From assembly GCA_026387485.1 (NCBI GenBank), contig JAPLLQ010000138.1, forward strand, positions 1,074 to 22,196: DNA of 21,123 bases, written 5' to 3'. Position numbers and translations under genes: made by a program. Under the pieces are notes generated by a model. The model saw nothing but the letters and a program-made list of their open reading frames with translations. It had not been told where the DNA came from and searched no databases. The stretch is from Candidatus Omnitrophota bacterium (GTDB lineage Bacteria > Omnitrophota > Gorgyraeia > Gygaellales > Profunditerraquicolaceae). Of the stretch, positions 1 to 6,770 are shown one piece after another (position 1 is the stretch's first letter; every line of letters begins with the position of its first letter).

Positions 1-63
1 AAAGAAGAGAGAAAAACAGTTTCTATAGATACTACGGCTTTTCGGGTAATCAAGATAAGATAA
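1..63 (+). CDS. 3' end of an unidentified protein (partial)
   Basis: Frame 1 is open from the first base for 20 codons and ends at TAA 61-63. The visible C-terminus ends in TAFRVIKIR. This is too short to assign a family. It is listed because the frame is open up to the stop and leads directly into the next gene, whose ribosome binding site begins 6 bases later; the two are therefore probably co-transcribed. Confidence 0.45.
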   Translation, partial: KEERKTVSIDTTAFRVIKIR

Positions 64-78
64 AAAATGGGAGGGGTT

Positions 79-564
79 ATGCTGGAGTTAAAATTAGTAG
101 AGATTAAGAAGCTGGAGGAAACCAACCTTATTTTAGGCCAGAGCCATTTTATTAAGACGGTTGAGGATTTATACGAAACATTAATGAATAGTGTCCCGGG
201 GATAAAATTCGGGTTGGCATTTAGCGAATCTAGCGGCGCCTGTAAGGTCAGAGCAGAAGGCAATGACCCTGATTTAAAGAAGCTAGCCATTGAGAATTGC
301 CTTAACCTAGCCGCCGGCCATTGTTTTATTATTCTGATTAAGAATGCCTTTCCTATAAATATCCTTAATGCCATAAAGAATATCCCTGAGGTCTGTACCA
401 TTTATTGCGCTACGGCTAATCCGGTTAAAGTAATCATAGCCGAGACTAAAGATGGCTGCGGTATATTAGGCGTAATTGATGGCTTAAAACCTAACGGCGT
501 TGAATCTGAGAGCGATATAGTCTGGCGCAAGGAATTTTTGCGTAAAGTTGGTTATAAACTCTAA
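79..564 (+). CDS. Adenosine-specific kinase family protein (DUF355/PF04008)
   Basis: A 161-residue cytosolic protein that covers the whole length usual for this small family. The family is annotated as adenosine-specific kinase from archaeal and thermophile structures; the physiological role is poorly established. Family hallmarks visible are the FGLAFSESSGACKVRAEGND stretch, the LAIENCLNLAAGHCFII segment, and a C-terminal ETKDGCGILGVIDG motif. An in-frame ATG lies 12 bases upstream (67), but the purine-rich GGGAGGGG at 69-76 would then lie inside the gene. Start 79 uses it as ribosome binding site, so it is preferred although the spacing is tight. It follows an open frame ending at 63 and precedes an independent promoter, so it is likely the last gene of an operon that begins outside the window. 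Family assignment is firm, biochemical role is not. Confidence 0.8.
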   Translation: MLELKLVEIKKLEETNLILGQSHFIKTVEDLYETLMNSVPGIKFGLAFSESSGACKVRAEGNDPDLKKLAIENCLNLAAGHCFIILIKNAFPINILNAIKNIPEVCTIYCATANPVKVIIAETKDGCGILGVIDGLKPNGVESESDIVWRKEFLRKVGYKL

Positions 565-572
565 TTTTTCTC

Positions 573-600
573 TTGCAAATTTAAACTGTATTGCTATAAT
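573..600 (+). promoter_or_regulatory. Sigma-70-type promoter for the acyltransferase gene
   Basis: TTGCAA (573-578), a 16-base spacer and a perfect TATAAT (595-600) preceded by TGC, an extended -10. Transcription should begin near 607, only about 9 bases before the ATG at 616. The AAGGAA at 602-607 might thus be only partly present in the mRNA, giving a very short leader. Confidence 0.65.
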
Positions 601-615
601 TAAGGAAAAGAACTA

Positions 616-1527
616 ATGGATTCCAAGAAAATACGTAAAAGTTTAAACCGTTTTTTTGGTTGGCTAGGTTTAAGTTTGTGCTCTTTGATAATCAGGTTTA
701 TTCCAGCGCACTCTATCTATAGGTTTGCCTGCTGGATTAGTTCTTTGGCTTTTCGCTTTGCCAAAAAACAAAGGAAAATTGCTCTGGAAAGTTTAAAAAT
801 TGCCTTTGGCCAGGAAAAGACAGATCAGGAAATTAAGCAGATCGCCCAAGAATCATTTACTTTTATGGCTAAGTCAGCGATAGAGCTGATGTTCCTTATG
901 GATAAGCCAAGAGTATTGAAGGGGCGGGTTGCTATTTCCGGTAGAGAGAATTTAGAGCGCGCTTTATCTAAGGGCCGGGGCGTAATTTTAGTTAGTGCAC
1001 ACTTCGGGAACTTTCCGCTTTTATTAGCTAAATTAGCTCTTGAGGGCTATACAGCCTCTGGGATTATGCGGCCGATGCGGGATGAACGCGTAGAAAAGAT
1101 TTTTTTCGAAAAACGCAGGAAGTTCGGGGTTAAAACAATATACAGCCAACCGCGGGATCTCTGTGTTAATAATACAATACAGGCACTGCGTAATAACGAA
1201 CTGGTTTTTATACCCATCGACCAGAATTTCGGCACAGCCGGAGTATTTGTAAAATTCTTCGGCAGAAAAGCAGCCACGGCTACCGGCCCGGTAATTTTTG
1301 CTCAGCGTACCAAAGCAGCGCTTCTGCCTTGTTTTATTCTCCGGCAGAAAGATGATACCCATAGGATTATTTTTGAACCTGGTTTGAGTTTAGACGAGGG
1401 TAGAGATTCGCAAGATACTGTTCTTATAAATATACAGAGATTAACTGATATTATTGAAGTTTATATCCGTAAATATCCTGCGGAGTGGGGGTGGATTCAC
1501 CGCAGGTGGAAGAGCCAACCAAGTTAA
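616..1527 (+). CDS. Lysophospholipid/lipid A acyltransferase family protein (LpxL/HtrB-like)
   Basis: A 303-residue protein of the LpxL/HtrB (PF03279) family, which transfers acyl chains onto lipid A precursors at the inner membrane. Residues about 15-48 form the hydrophobic anchor, SAHFGNF at 127-133 carries the catalytic His129, and an IPIDQNFG...VFVKFFG...AATATGP block near 200-225 matches the family. The usual HX4(D/E) motif reads H129-F-G-N-F-P134 here, so the acid is replaced by proline. I recall a GNFPL-type subfamily with this feature, so the protein need not be inactive, but the substrate is uncertain. Length is normal for the family. A strong promoter lies immediately upstream, and a small membrane protein follows 14 bases after the stop, so the two form an operon ending in a terminator. 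Confidence 0.82.
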   Translation: MDSKKIRKSLNRFFGWLGLSLCSLIIRFIPAHSIYRFACWISSLAFRFAKKQRKIALESLKIAFGQEKTDQEIKQIAQESFTFMAKSAIELMFLMDKPRVLKGRVAISGRENLERALSKGRGVILVSAHFGNFPLLLAKLALEGYTASGIMRPMRDERVEKIFFEKRRKFGVKTIYSQPRDLCVNNTIQALRNNELVFIPIDQNFGTAGVFVKFFGRKAATATGPVIFAQRTKAALLPCFILRQKDDTHRIIFEPGLSLDEGRDSQDTVLINIQRLTDIIEVYIRKYPAEWGWIHRRWKSQPS

Positions 1528-1541
1528 AAGGAGGTGTGAAA

Positions 1542-1748
1542 ATGGCAGAGGAAGCTAAAAAAGAAGGATTAGACGTAAAAAAAGCTTTTTCTACTTTGCT
1601 GAAGGTTGTTTTAGGCTTAGTATTCTTGGCGTTAGGTGCCTGGGCAATCCTCAAATGGTGGAAGTTGCTTCTTATGATAATTAAAGGCTGTATTGGCCTG
1701 TTTCTAATCTTGGCAGGCGTAATTACATTAGCTATAGCCAAAGAATAA
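1542..1748 (+). CDS. Small two-helix membrane protein, unknown function
   Basis: A 68-residue protein. A charged N-terminus (MAEEAKKEGLDVKKAF) is followed by two hydrophobic segments at about residues 18-36 and 43-64, with KWWK between them. The start at 1542 is chosen because AAAGGAGGTG (1528-1535) precedes it at ideal spacing; the longer reading frame from 1485 would run inside the acyltransferase gene. It sits 14 bases behind the acyltransferase and before a terminator, so it is probably co-expressed and may act in the same membrane. No family was recognised. Confidence 0.75.
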   Translation: MAEEAKKEGLDVKKAFSTLLKVVLGLVFLALGAWAILKWWKLLLMIIKGCIGLFLILAGVITLAIAKE

Positions 1749-1761
1749 TACAACTTTAAAG

Positions 1762-1817
1762 AAAGTTTAAAAAGGGTTGATTTCCAAAATGGGAACCAAC
1801 CCTTTTTATTAAACTTT
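1762..1817 (+). terminator. Rho-independent terminator
   Basis: Long hairpin: AAAGTTTAAAAAGGGTTG (1762-1779) pairs with CAACCCTTTTTATTAAACTTT-type sequence at 1797-1817, with an inner TTCC/GGAA pairing. The T-run lies in the 3' arm. A-rich on the left arm as well, so it may work in both directions. Confidence 0.8.
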
Positions 1818-1842
1818 ACTATCTTATATTTTAAGGTATAAT
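1815..1842 (+). promoter_or_regulatory. Promoter for bioY
   Basis: TTTACT (1815-1820), 16-base spacer, perfect TATAAT (1837-1842). The -35 overlaps the last bases of the preceding terminator. Predicted start near 1849 leaves a leader of about 34 bases. I did not see a convincing BirA operator. Confidence 0.6.
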
Positions 1843-1882
1843 TGACTTAAAGCGATTCATAAAGCTAAAAAAAGGAGATCAA

Positions 1883-2455
1883 ATGGAAGTAGCTTTAAAT
1901 AAAGAACTGATTTTGAATAAAACCGCCTGCCGTCTATTTCTAGTAACGGTATTTGTTGCTCTAACTAGTTTAGGCGCTTTTGTCCGTATACCCTTGCCAT
2001 TTAGCCCTGTGCCGATAACATTACAGACTTTTTTTGTTTTATTGTCTGCAAGCTTCCTCGGTCTTTCTTTAGGTATGGTTGCACAATTAATTTATATATT
2101 ATTGGGACTAGCCGGGTTATCTGTATTTGCCCAAACAGCCAGCAGTTTATTATATCTATTCGGCCCAACAGCAGGGTATCTATTCGGGTTTATTTTAGCC
2201 ACTCTTTTTGTTGGCAGTTTTATAAAATATGCTAGGCATAGTTTCTTTTTAGTTACTTTAGTATTTTGCTTGAGCGATATACTACTTTTATCCTGTGGAA
2301 CACTTTGGCTTAAATTTGCCTTTGGGTTTCCTTTGATAAAATCACTGCTCTTAGGGTTTATACCTTTTATTCCCGGCGACCTATTAAAAATATCGCTTGC
2401 CGTACCTATTTATTTAAAGTTTAACTCTCGAGTAAAAGAAATCTTGGGCAACTAA
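1883..2455 (+). CDS. bioY: Biotin transporter BioY (ECF substrate-binding subunit)
   Basis: A 190-residue integral membrane protein with about six hydrophobic segments. BioY is the S component that binds biotin in ECF transporters. Hallmarks seen are the N-terminal RIPLPFSPVPITLQTFFV block (about residues 36-53), LLGLAGLSVFA near 72-82, GPTAGYLFGF (about 94-103) and a late FIPGDLLKI segment. Length matches the family (180-200). A ribosome binding site AAAAGGAGA precedes the ATG. It is a single-gene unit with its own promoter. No energising EcfA/EcfT gene is in the window, so it must share a module encoded elsewhere or work alone, as reported for some solitary BioY proteins. Confidence 0.93.
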   Translation: MEVALNKELILNKTACRLFLVTVFVALTSLGAFVRIPLPFSPVPITLQTFFVLLSASFLGLSLGMVAQLIYILLGLAGLSVFAQTASSLLYLFGPTAGYLFGFILATLFVGSFIKYARHSFFLVTLVFCLSDILLLSCGTLWLKFAFGFPLIKSLLLGFIPFIPGDLLKISLAVPIYLKFNSRVKEILGN

Positions 2456-2508
2456 TATCAATAAATCAGGCGGTTTGATTATATTTTTTTTGTTCAGTTG
2501 GGAGCGTA

Positions 2509-2537
2509 TTGACAAAAGGCATAAATTATGTTAAGTT
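2509..2537 (+). promoter_or_regulatory. Putative promoter for the small secreted protein
   Basis: Perfect TTGACA (2509-2514), 17-base spacer, TAAGTT (2532-2537). Start would fall near 2544, leaving a leader that carries AAGGAGG at 2550-2556. Confidence 0.5.
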
Positions 2538-2562
2538 ACCTCTGAATTTAAGGAGGCGTGGA

Positions 2563-2866
2563 ATGAATAAAAAAATTTATTTTATTTTAGGAGGTTTACT
2601 CCTCTTATTATTTTTAAGTACCGGAATAACTTTCGGCGAAGAACAAATTATAAAAGGTGGAGTGGTTATGGATGCGCCGCTAGCTGACCTTAAGTATTGA
2701 TTATATCCTTGCCCAAGAAGGAAAAAACATTGCCAAGAATATAAGCTTAGAGAGTGCGGAAAATAGTCCTATAGAGAAAATAGAGAACCAGGCTCAAACA
2801 GCCCAACCAGCTCTCTACCCGGAGCAGCCAGCTTCGCCTACGCAAGCTTCTCAAGTTAATCCGTAA
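2563..2866 (+). pseudogene. Small secreted protein interrupted by a +1 frameshift
   Basis: The ATG at 2563 follows AAGGAGGCG at good spacing and opens with a signal peptide (MNKKIYFILGGLLLLLFLST, cut near GITFGEE). The frame stops at TGA 2698-2700 after 45 codons. From 2696 the next frame reads IDYILAQEGKNIAKN and continues without a stop to TAA 2864-2866, ending in a Gln/Pro/Ala-rich tail (QTAQPALYPEQPASP). Dropping one base near 2695 fuses the halves into one plausible 100-residue exported protein. Upstream, the second frame has a stop at 2681-2683, so the shift lies between 2684 and 2698. It has its own promoter and terminator. Either a real single-base insertion or a sequencing/assembly error; the family was not recognised. 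Confidence 0.6.
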
Positions 2867-2902
2867 TCCGTTTATAGGGGTAAATAGTTTTAATAATCAG
2901 CA

Positions 2903-2928
2903 GGCAGGGTATTGCACCCTGCCTTTTG
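2903..2928 (+). terminator. Rho-independent terminator
   Basis: GGCAGGGT (2903-2910), loop ATTGC, ACCCTGCC (2916-2923), then TTTTGTCTT. A compact 8-bp perfect stem with a T-run, ending the secreted-protein unit. Confidence 0.9.
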
Positions 2929-2930
2929 TC

Positions 2931-2959
2931 TTGACAGTTTAAGGCATTTTGTATATATT
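2931..2959 (+). promoter_or_regulatory. Strong sigma-70-type promoter
   Basis: Perfect TTGACA (2931-2936), 17-base spacer, TATATT (2954-2959). It begins immediately after the terminator stem and serves the CsgG-like lipoprotein; start predicted near 2966. Confidence 0.8.
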
Positions 2960-2982
2960 GAACTTTGAAAGGATATTCTTTT

Positions 2983-3669
2983 ATGATAAGAAGTAAATTT
3001 TTATGGCTAATCAATTCTGTTTTTTTACTTGCAGGCTTGGCTGGTTGTGCGACACTAAACAAACCTGTTGAGTTTATCGGTTCAAAACTATTTCCTTCCT
3101 ATTCAGGCCCCAAGGCGAAAGTTATGGTCGCTGATTTTGAGATCAAAACAGTTAAAGCCGGTAATGAAATCGGCGTAGGATTAAGAGAGATGTTAGTTGA
3201 CGGATTAACCAAGAGTAACCGGTTTTTTGTCATTGCCGCACGTAAAGATAACCCTGAGAAACCAGCTAGTTTAATTATTGCGGCTGAGCTTATAGATTTT
3301 GAACCACAGGGTTCAGGCGGTAGTTCCGGTATTGCAGGAGGTGGCAGTTCTGCCAGTGGTACTTTAGATACTCTTTTGGGCGCTGGTTTAGATAAGTCGT
3401 ATATAGCTTTAAATATCCGCATTGTTGATGCATCTTCTTCCAGAGTAGTAGCTGCTCAACATATTAGCGGCCAGGCGGTTTCTAAGGGAAAGATTAGCAG
3501 GGAGGTTTCCTATCAGAGAAGCCAATTAGGAGGCAAGTTGTCTGCCTATAACAATACGCCGATGGCAGAAGCGATAAATAAATGTATCGTTGAGGCAGTA
3601 AAGTATATTATTCAAAAGTTACCTTCGGATTATTATAAATATAAAGGAGATAAAAATGGGAAAGCGTAA
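2983..3669 (+). CDS. CsgG/HfaB-like outer-membrane lipoprotein
   Basis: A 228-residue lipoprotein. A TTG 18 bases upstream is in frame, but AAAGGA at 2968-2973 fits the ATG at 2983 and falls at the predicted transcript start for the longer form. The signal peptide ends in the lipobox LAGC with Cys22. The mature part resembles the CsgG family (curli secretion channel and relatives): KVMVADFEIK, GVGLREMLVDGLTKSNRFFVI, a variable Gly/Ser-rich loop (GSGGSSGIAGGGSSASG), then IALNIRIVDASSSRVVAAQHISG and a C-terminal AEAINKCIVEAVKYIIQKLP helix. No CsgA/B/E/F-like genes are adjacent, so a true curli role is not supported; a periplasm-facing outer-membrane lipoprotein is the safe call. Its last 14 bases overlap the next small gene. 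Confidence 0.75.
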   Translation: MIRSKFLWLINSVFLLAGLAGCATLNKPVEFIGSKLFPSYSGPKAKVMVADFEIKTVKAGNEIGVGLREMLVDGLTKSNRFFVIAARKDNPEKPASLIIAAELIDFEPQGSGGSSGIAGGGSSASGTLDTLLGAGLDKSYIALNIRIVDASSSRVVAAQHISGQAVSKGKISREVSYQRSQLGGKLSAYNNTPMAEAINKCIVEAVKYIIQKLPSDYYKYKGDKNGKA

Positions 3670-3736
3670 ACGCAGAGGTAAGCTTAATTGGCGTTCAAAG
3701 AAGGCCAATAAAGGAAGAAGGCCTAATTTAGGTTAA
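3656..3736 (+). CDS. 26-residue highly basic protein, Thx-like
   Basis: ATG at 3656 with AAAGGAG six bases upstream, read in a different frame from the lipoprotein that it overlaps by 14 bases, and ending at TAA 3734-3736. About twelve of 26 residues are Lys or Arg (begins MGKRKRRGKLNW, ends KGRRPNLG) and there is no acidic residue. Length, MGK start and an RRGK(L/I).(W)R core resemble bacterial ribosomal protein Thx (bTHX, about 26 residues), which sits in the 30S head. That likeness was judged from memory without alignment, so it is a hypothesis. Other options are an RNA- or DNA-binding microprotein. The ideal ribosome binding site makes translation likely. Confidence 0.65.
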   Translation: MGKRKRRGKLNWRSKKANKGRRPNLG

Positions 3737-3761
3737 AAGACTCGTTACTTTTATTCCTATC

Positions 3762-4505
3762 ATGGCGCTAGCTTTTATTTTAGTCAGTACATTTGCCGTC
3801 AGCCTTATCTCTTTTATCGGCATTCTCACTCTGGCCATAAAAGATAAGCTGTTGGAGCGGGTTTTATTTTGTCTTGTCGGTTTCTCAGCCGGCGCGCTCA
3901 TCGGCGGCGCTTTCCTACATATATTGCCGGAGGCGCTAGAGAAGACGAAGAGCAGCATATCCGTTTTTTATTATCTCATCTTAGGGTTAGTCCTCTTTTT
4001 TATTATGGAGAGGTATTTTTACTGGCGGCACTGCCATGAGGAAAAATGCCATATCCACGCTTTCACCTACCTGAATCTTTTTGGGGAAGGAATCCATAAT
4101 TTTATTGACGGTATGGCGATTGCTGTCAGCTTTGTAGTTTCTATTAAATTGGGTATCGCCACAACCTTGGCTATTATATTGCATGAGATCCCGAAAGAAT
4201 TGGGTAATTTCGGAGTGCTTATTTATGGCGGTTTCACTAAGAAAAAAGCGCTTTTTTACAATTTTATCTCAGGGCTCATGGCTATGTTCGGTGCTATAGC
4301 CGGGTATTTTATTTCAGGTTTCACTCAGGGGCTCTCTAATTTTATTATGCCGCTTACTGCTGGAGGTTTTATTTATATAGCCACATCAGACCTTATTCCC
4401 GAAATACATAAACAGACCAGTCAAAAACGGGCTAATCTGGCTTTCGTTGCTTTTTTGCTTGGTATTATATTTATGGCTTTAGCCAAAATGTGGCTGGCGG
4501 ATTGA
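3762..4505 (+). CDS. ZIP family metal transporter
   Basis: A 247-residue membrane protein of the ZIP (zinc/iron permease, PF02535) family, importing Zn2+ or another divalent metal. About eight hydrophobic segments are visible. Metal-site motifs are intact: IHNFIDG (His112, Asn113, Asp116) in TM4 and HEIPKELG (His141, Glu142, Glu146) in TM5. A His/Cys-rich cytoplasmic loop, RHCHEEKCHIH at about 89-99, lies between TM3 and TM4 as in many ZIPs. No Shine-Dalgarno sequence precedes the ATG and the gap from the basic-protein gene is 25 bases, so translation may depend on coupling or on SD-independent initiation. Specific metal cannot be told. Confidence 0.9.
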   Translation: MALAFILVSTFAVSLISFIGILTLAIKDKLLERVLFCLVGFSAGALIGGAFLHILPEALEKTKSSISVFYYLILGLVLFFIMERYFYWRHCHEEKCHIHAFTYLNLFGEGIHNFIDGMAIAVSFVVSIKLGIATTLAIILHEIPKELGNFGVLIYGGFTKKKALFYNFISGLMAMFGAIAGYFISGFTQGLSNFIMPLTAGGFIYIATSDLIPEIHKQTSQKRANLAFVAFLLGIIFMALAKMWLAD

Positions 4506-4544
4506 TAAATATTTTTCCTTCCAGAATCACCCTATTTTAATATT

Positions 4545-5549
4545 ATGAAAGCGATTGCCCTTATCTCCGGTGGGTTAGATAGTATCTTGGCAGCCAGGCT
4601 TATCCAGGAGCAGGGCGTAGATATTATTCCGTTAAACTTTAAGATTCCTTTTTGCCATCGCGATAATCATTTTGCAAAGAAAACAGAGATTAGTTCTTTT
4701 GTAGTCAAGAGCCTGGGTAAAGACTTAAAAACGGTGGATATAACCAATGCATTTTTAAAGCTGCTCTCAAAACCTAAGCATGGTTTCGGTTCGAATATGA
4801 ACCCTTGTATAGATTGTAAAATTCTTATGCTTACTAAAGCGAAAGAATTAATGGGGCCTTGGGAAGCAAAATTTATAGTCACCGGAGAAGTACTGGGCCA
4901 GCGGCCGATGTCTCAACATAAGCAGGCCTTGGAGGCGATTGAGAAGGAGAGCGGCTTAGAAGGGTTATTACTTAGGCCTTTGTGCGCAAGGCTATTACCT
5001 CAAACTATCCCTGAAAAAGAGGACTGGGTAAAACTAGAGAAATTACTTGATTTTAACGGCCGCTCGCGCAGGCCCCAGATGATTTTAGCCGAAAAGTTTA
5101 AAATTATTGATTATCCTAATCCGGCAGGCGGTTGTCTTTTAACTGACCGGGAATTTTCTAAACGCTTAAAAGATTTAATTACTCATAAAGCGGTATCTAT
5201 CGGTAATATAGAGTTATTAAAAATGGGAAGGCATTTTCGGATTTCTCTGGATACGAAGTTAATTGTTGGCCGAGAGGAAAGAGAGAATAAAGAGATAGAG
5301 GGCAAAGCCCGGGAAGGTGATTATTTATTTATGCCTAATGATAACCTTGCCGGAGCGACTGCTCTAGGCAGGGGTAGTTTTAACCGGGAATTAATAAAAC
5401 TATCTTCTCAGATAACCTGTCGTTATTGCGATTTGAATGGAGCTAAAAGCGAGGATATAATTATCAAGAAGGTAGGGTGTGAAAACCCTTCTTCTCAGTT
5501 GAATGTTTCGCCGCTTGAGGAAGGTAAATTAGCCGTTTTAAGGGTATGA
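4545..5549 (+). CDS. PP-loop ATPase, MnmA/ThiI-like tRNA thiolation family
   Basis: A 334-residue cytosolic protein. The N-terminal PP-loop SGGLDS (8-13) is the ATP-pyrophosphatase signature of MnmA, ThiI and QueC-type enzymes, which adenylate a base before sulfur or nitrogen transfer. NPCIDC places Cys88 and Cys91 where MnmA has its catalytic cysteine, and PAGGCLLTD puts a second cysteine at 197, roughly at MnmA's partner spacing. The C-terminal third (GRHFRISLDTKLIVGREERE, then ALGRGSF and CRYC at 292-295) looks like the NFACT-R-like RNA-binding extension of ThiI-related proteins. This supports tRNA or another RNA as substrate. No Shine-Dalgarno sequence is visible. The stop overlaps the next ATG (ATGA), so it is tightly coupled to a radical SAM gene. 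Exact product (s4U, s2U or other) cannot be fixed. Confidence 0.75.
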   Translation: MKAIALISGGLDSILAARLIQEQGVDIIPLNFKIPFCHRDNHFAKKTEISSFVVKSLGKDLKTVDITNAFLKLLSKPKHGFGSNMNPCIDCKILMLTKAKELMGPWEAKFIVTGEVLGQRPMSQHKQALEAIEKESGLEGLLLRPLCARLLPQTIPEKEDWVKLEKLLDFNGRSRRPQMILAEKFKIIDYPNPAGGCLLTDREFSKRLKDLITHKAVSIGNIELLKMGRHFRISLDTKLIVGREERENKEIEGKAREGDYLFMPNDNLAGATALGRGSFNRELIKLSSQITCRYCDLNGAKSEDIIIKKVGCENPSSQLNVSPLEEGKLAVLRV

Positions 5550-6559
5550 AAGAAGCCCTGCTTTATAAAAAATTAGCCGATAAAATAGTTATTTGTAACC
5601 TTTGTGCGCACTATTGCAAGATTAATCAAGGAAAATTTGGTTTTTGCAAAGTAAGAGAGAATATTGAAGGGATCCTATATACCCACGCCTATGGTAAAGT
5701 TATTGCTTCGCAGGCCGATCCTATTGAGAAAAAACCGCTCTATCACTTTTTACCCGGTTCCTCAAGTTTTTCCATTGCTACTATTGGCTGCAATTTCCGC
5801 TGCGCTTTTTGCCAGAACTGGGAAATTTCACAGAAATCATTCCAAGATGGTAATATTTTAGGTGGAGGTGAATTTACCCCGGAAGAAATAATAAAAGAGG
5901 CAGAAGTCAACCAGTGTCTGAGTATTTCTTATACTTATACTGAGCCGACTATATTTTTTGAATATGCCCTGGATACGGCTAAATTAGCCAAGGCAAGAGG
6001 CTTGCGCAATGTTTTTGTTACCAATGGTTATATGTCCAAAGAATGCCTTGAATTGATCCATCCGTATCTGGATGCTGCGAATGTAGACCTTAAATTTTTT
6101 AAAGACAGTTCTTATAAGAAAATATGCTCAAGTTCATTACAGCCGGTATTAGATTCAATTAAGTTAATGCATAAACTAGGTATTTGGGTTGAAGTCACAA
6201 CTTTAGTTGTTCCGGGAGAGAATGATTCACCTAAAGAGCTTGAGGATATAGCTTGTTTTCTTGCAAACCTAGACAGGAATATCCCTTGGCATCTCTCGCG
6301 TTTTCACCCGGATTATAAATTTACTGAACATGAGGTTACTCCGGAAGTGACTCTTAAGCAAGCCGAAGAGATCGGCCGTAAGTCGGGACTAAACTATGTC
6401 TATGTCGGCAATGTCTTTGGCTGGCCGGATAATTCCCATTGCCCGGGCTGTAAAAAAGTAGTGATTAGAAGGGAAGGATTTAATGTCGTGGAATATGCTT
6501 TAAAGAAAAACAAATGTTCTTACTGCGACAGCGTTATTCCGGGAATTTTTGCTAAATAA
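5546..6559 (+). CDS. amrS: AmmeMemoRadiSam system radical SAM enzyme
   Basis: A 337-residue protein with the radical SAM [4Fe-4S] motif CNFRCAFC (Cys82, Cys86, Cys89) and the strongly conserved preceding block ADPIEKKPLYHFLPGS (58-72), which identifies the AmrS family (related to pyruvate formate-lyase activating enzymes). An N-terminal CNLCAHYC...GFC cluster (Cys17, 20, 24, 34) and a C-terminal CPGC...CSYC ribbon could hold further metal. Family partners are MEMO1 and AMMECR1 homologues (AmrB, AmrA); neither is in this window. The gene starts inside the stop of the PP-loop gene (ATGA), which implies translational coupling and perhaps a joint role in RNA or protein modification. No terminator is visible before the TPP riboswitch. 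Confidence 0.9.
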   Translation: MKEALLYKKLADKIVICNLCAHYCKINQGKFGFCKVRENIEGILYTHAYGKVIASQADPIEKKPLYHFLPGSSSFSIATIGCNFRCAFCQNWEISQKSFQDGNILGGGEFTPEEIIKEAEVNQCLSISYTYTEPTIFFEYALDTAKLAKARGLRNVFVTNGYMSKECLELIHPYLDAANVDLKFFKDSSYKKICSSSLQPVLDSIKLMHKLGIWVEVTTLVVPGENDSPKELEDIACFLANLDRNIPWHLSRFHPDYKFTEHEVTPEVTLKQAEEIGRKSGLNYVYVGNVFGWPDNSHCPGCKKVVIRREGFNVVEYALKKNKCSYCDSVIPGIFAK

Positions 6560-6566
6560 ATTAAGA

Positions 6567-6605
6567 TTGACAAGGCCGGGTATTTGAGATACTATTTGGT
6601 ATAAT
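6567..6605 (+). promoter_or_regulatory. Promoter region of the TPP-controlled thi4 operon
   Basis: Two alternatives overlap. TTGACA (6567-6572), 17-base spacer and TACTAT (6590-6595) would start near 6602. A perfect TATAAT (6600-6605) preceded by TGG, an extended -10 lacking a -35 at normal distance, would start near 6612. Both place the start at the 5' edge of the riboswitch. Confidence 0.6.
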
Positions 6606-6608
6606 CAA

Positions 6609-6700
6609 AAAGGGGAGGTCGCGAACTCGGCCTGAGAGTTCTGCGCGGAAAGCAGATGACCCTAAGAACCTGAACTGGATAATGCCAGCGTAGGAAAAAA
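6609..6700 (+). promoter_or_regulatory. TPP riboswitch (THI element)
   Basis: Contains the conserved thi-box in order: GGGGAGGTC, the pyrimidine-binding GGCCTGAGAG, a variable stem (TCTGCGCGGAAAGCAGA), GACCC, GAACCTGA, CTGGATAATGCCAGCG and TAGGAAA. It senses thiamine pyrophosphate. A hairpin with a T-run follows within 15 bases, so control is most likely by transcription termination. The next gene is thi4. Confidence 0.96.
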
Positions 6701-6714
6701 GGATAGAAGAGGCT

Positions 6715-6744
6715 CCCCTATGGTGCGCATAGGGGTTTTTATTT
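6715..6744 (+). terminator. Riboswitch expression-platform terminator
   Basis: CCCCTAT (6715-6721), loop GGTGCGC, ATAGGGG (6729-6735), then TTTTTATTTG. Expected to form when TPP is bound, shutting off thi4 and the genes behind it. Confidence 0.9.
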
Positions 6745-6770
6745 GAATATTTTTTAATGGAGGATAAAAT

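Noticed and set aside
2464..2490. Terminator after bioY
   Set aside because: AATCA/TGATT pairs only five A+T-rich bases before a T-run; too weak to list as a feature, although termination there is possible.
2684..2700. Programmed +1 frameshift in the secreted-protein gene
   Set aside because: The site (CTT AAG TAT TGA) has no recognised slippery codon next to the stop and no stimulatory element; a mutation or sequence error is simpler.
5664..5861. Open frame of 65 codons within amrS
   Set aside because: Out of frame with the radical SAM motif region of a clear gene and without a ribosome binding site.
6567..6605. TTGACA paired with the TATAAT at 6600
   Set aside because: The 27-base spacing is far too long; each element must belong to a different promoter option, as listed.
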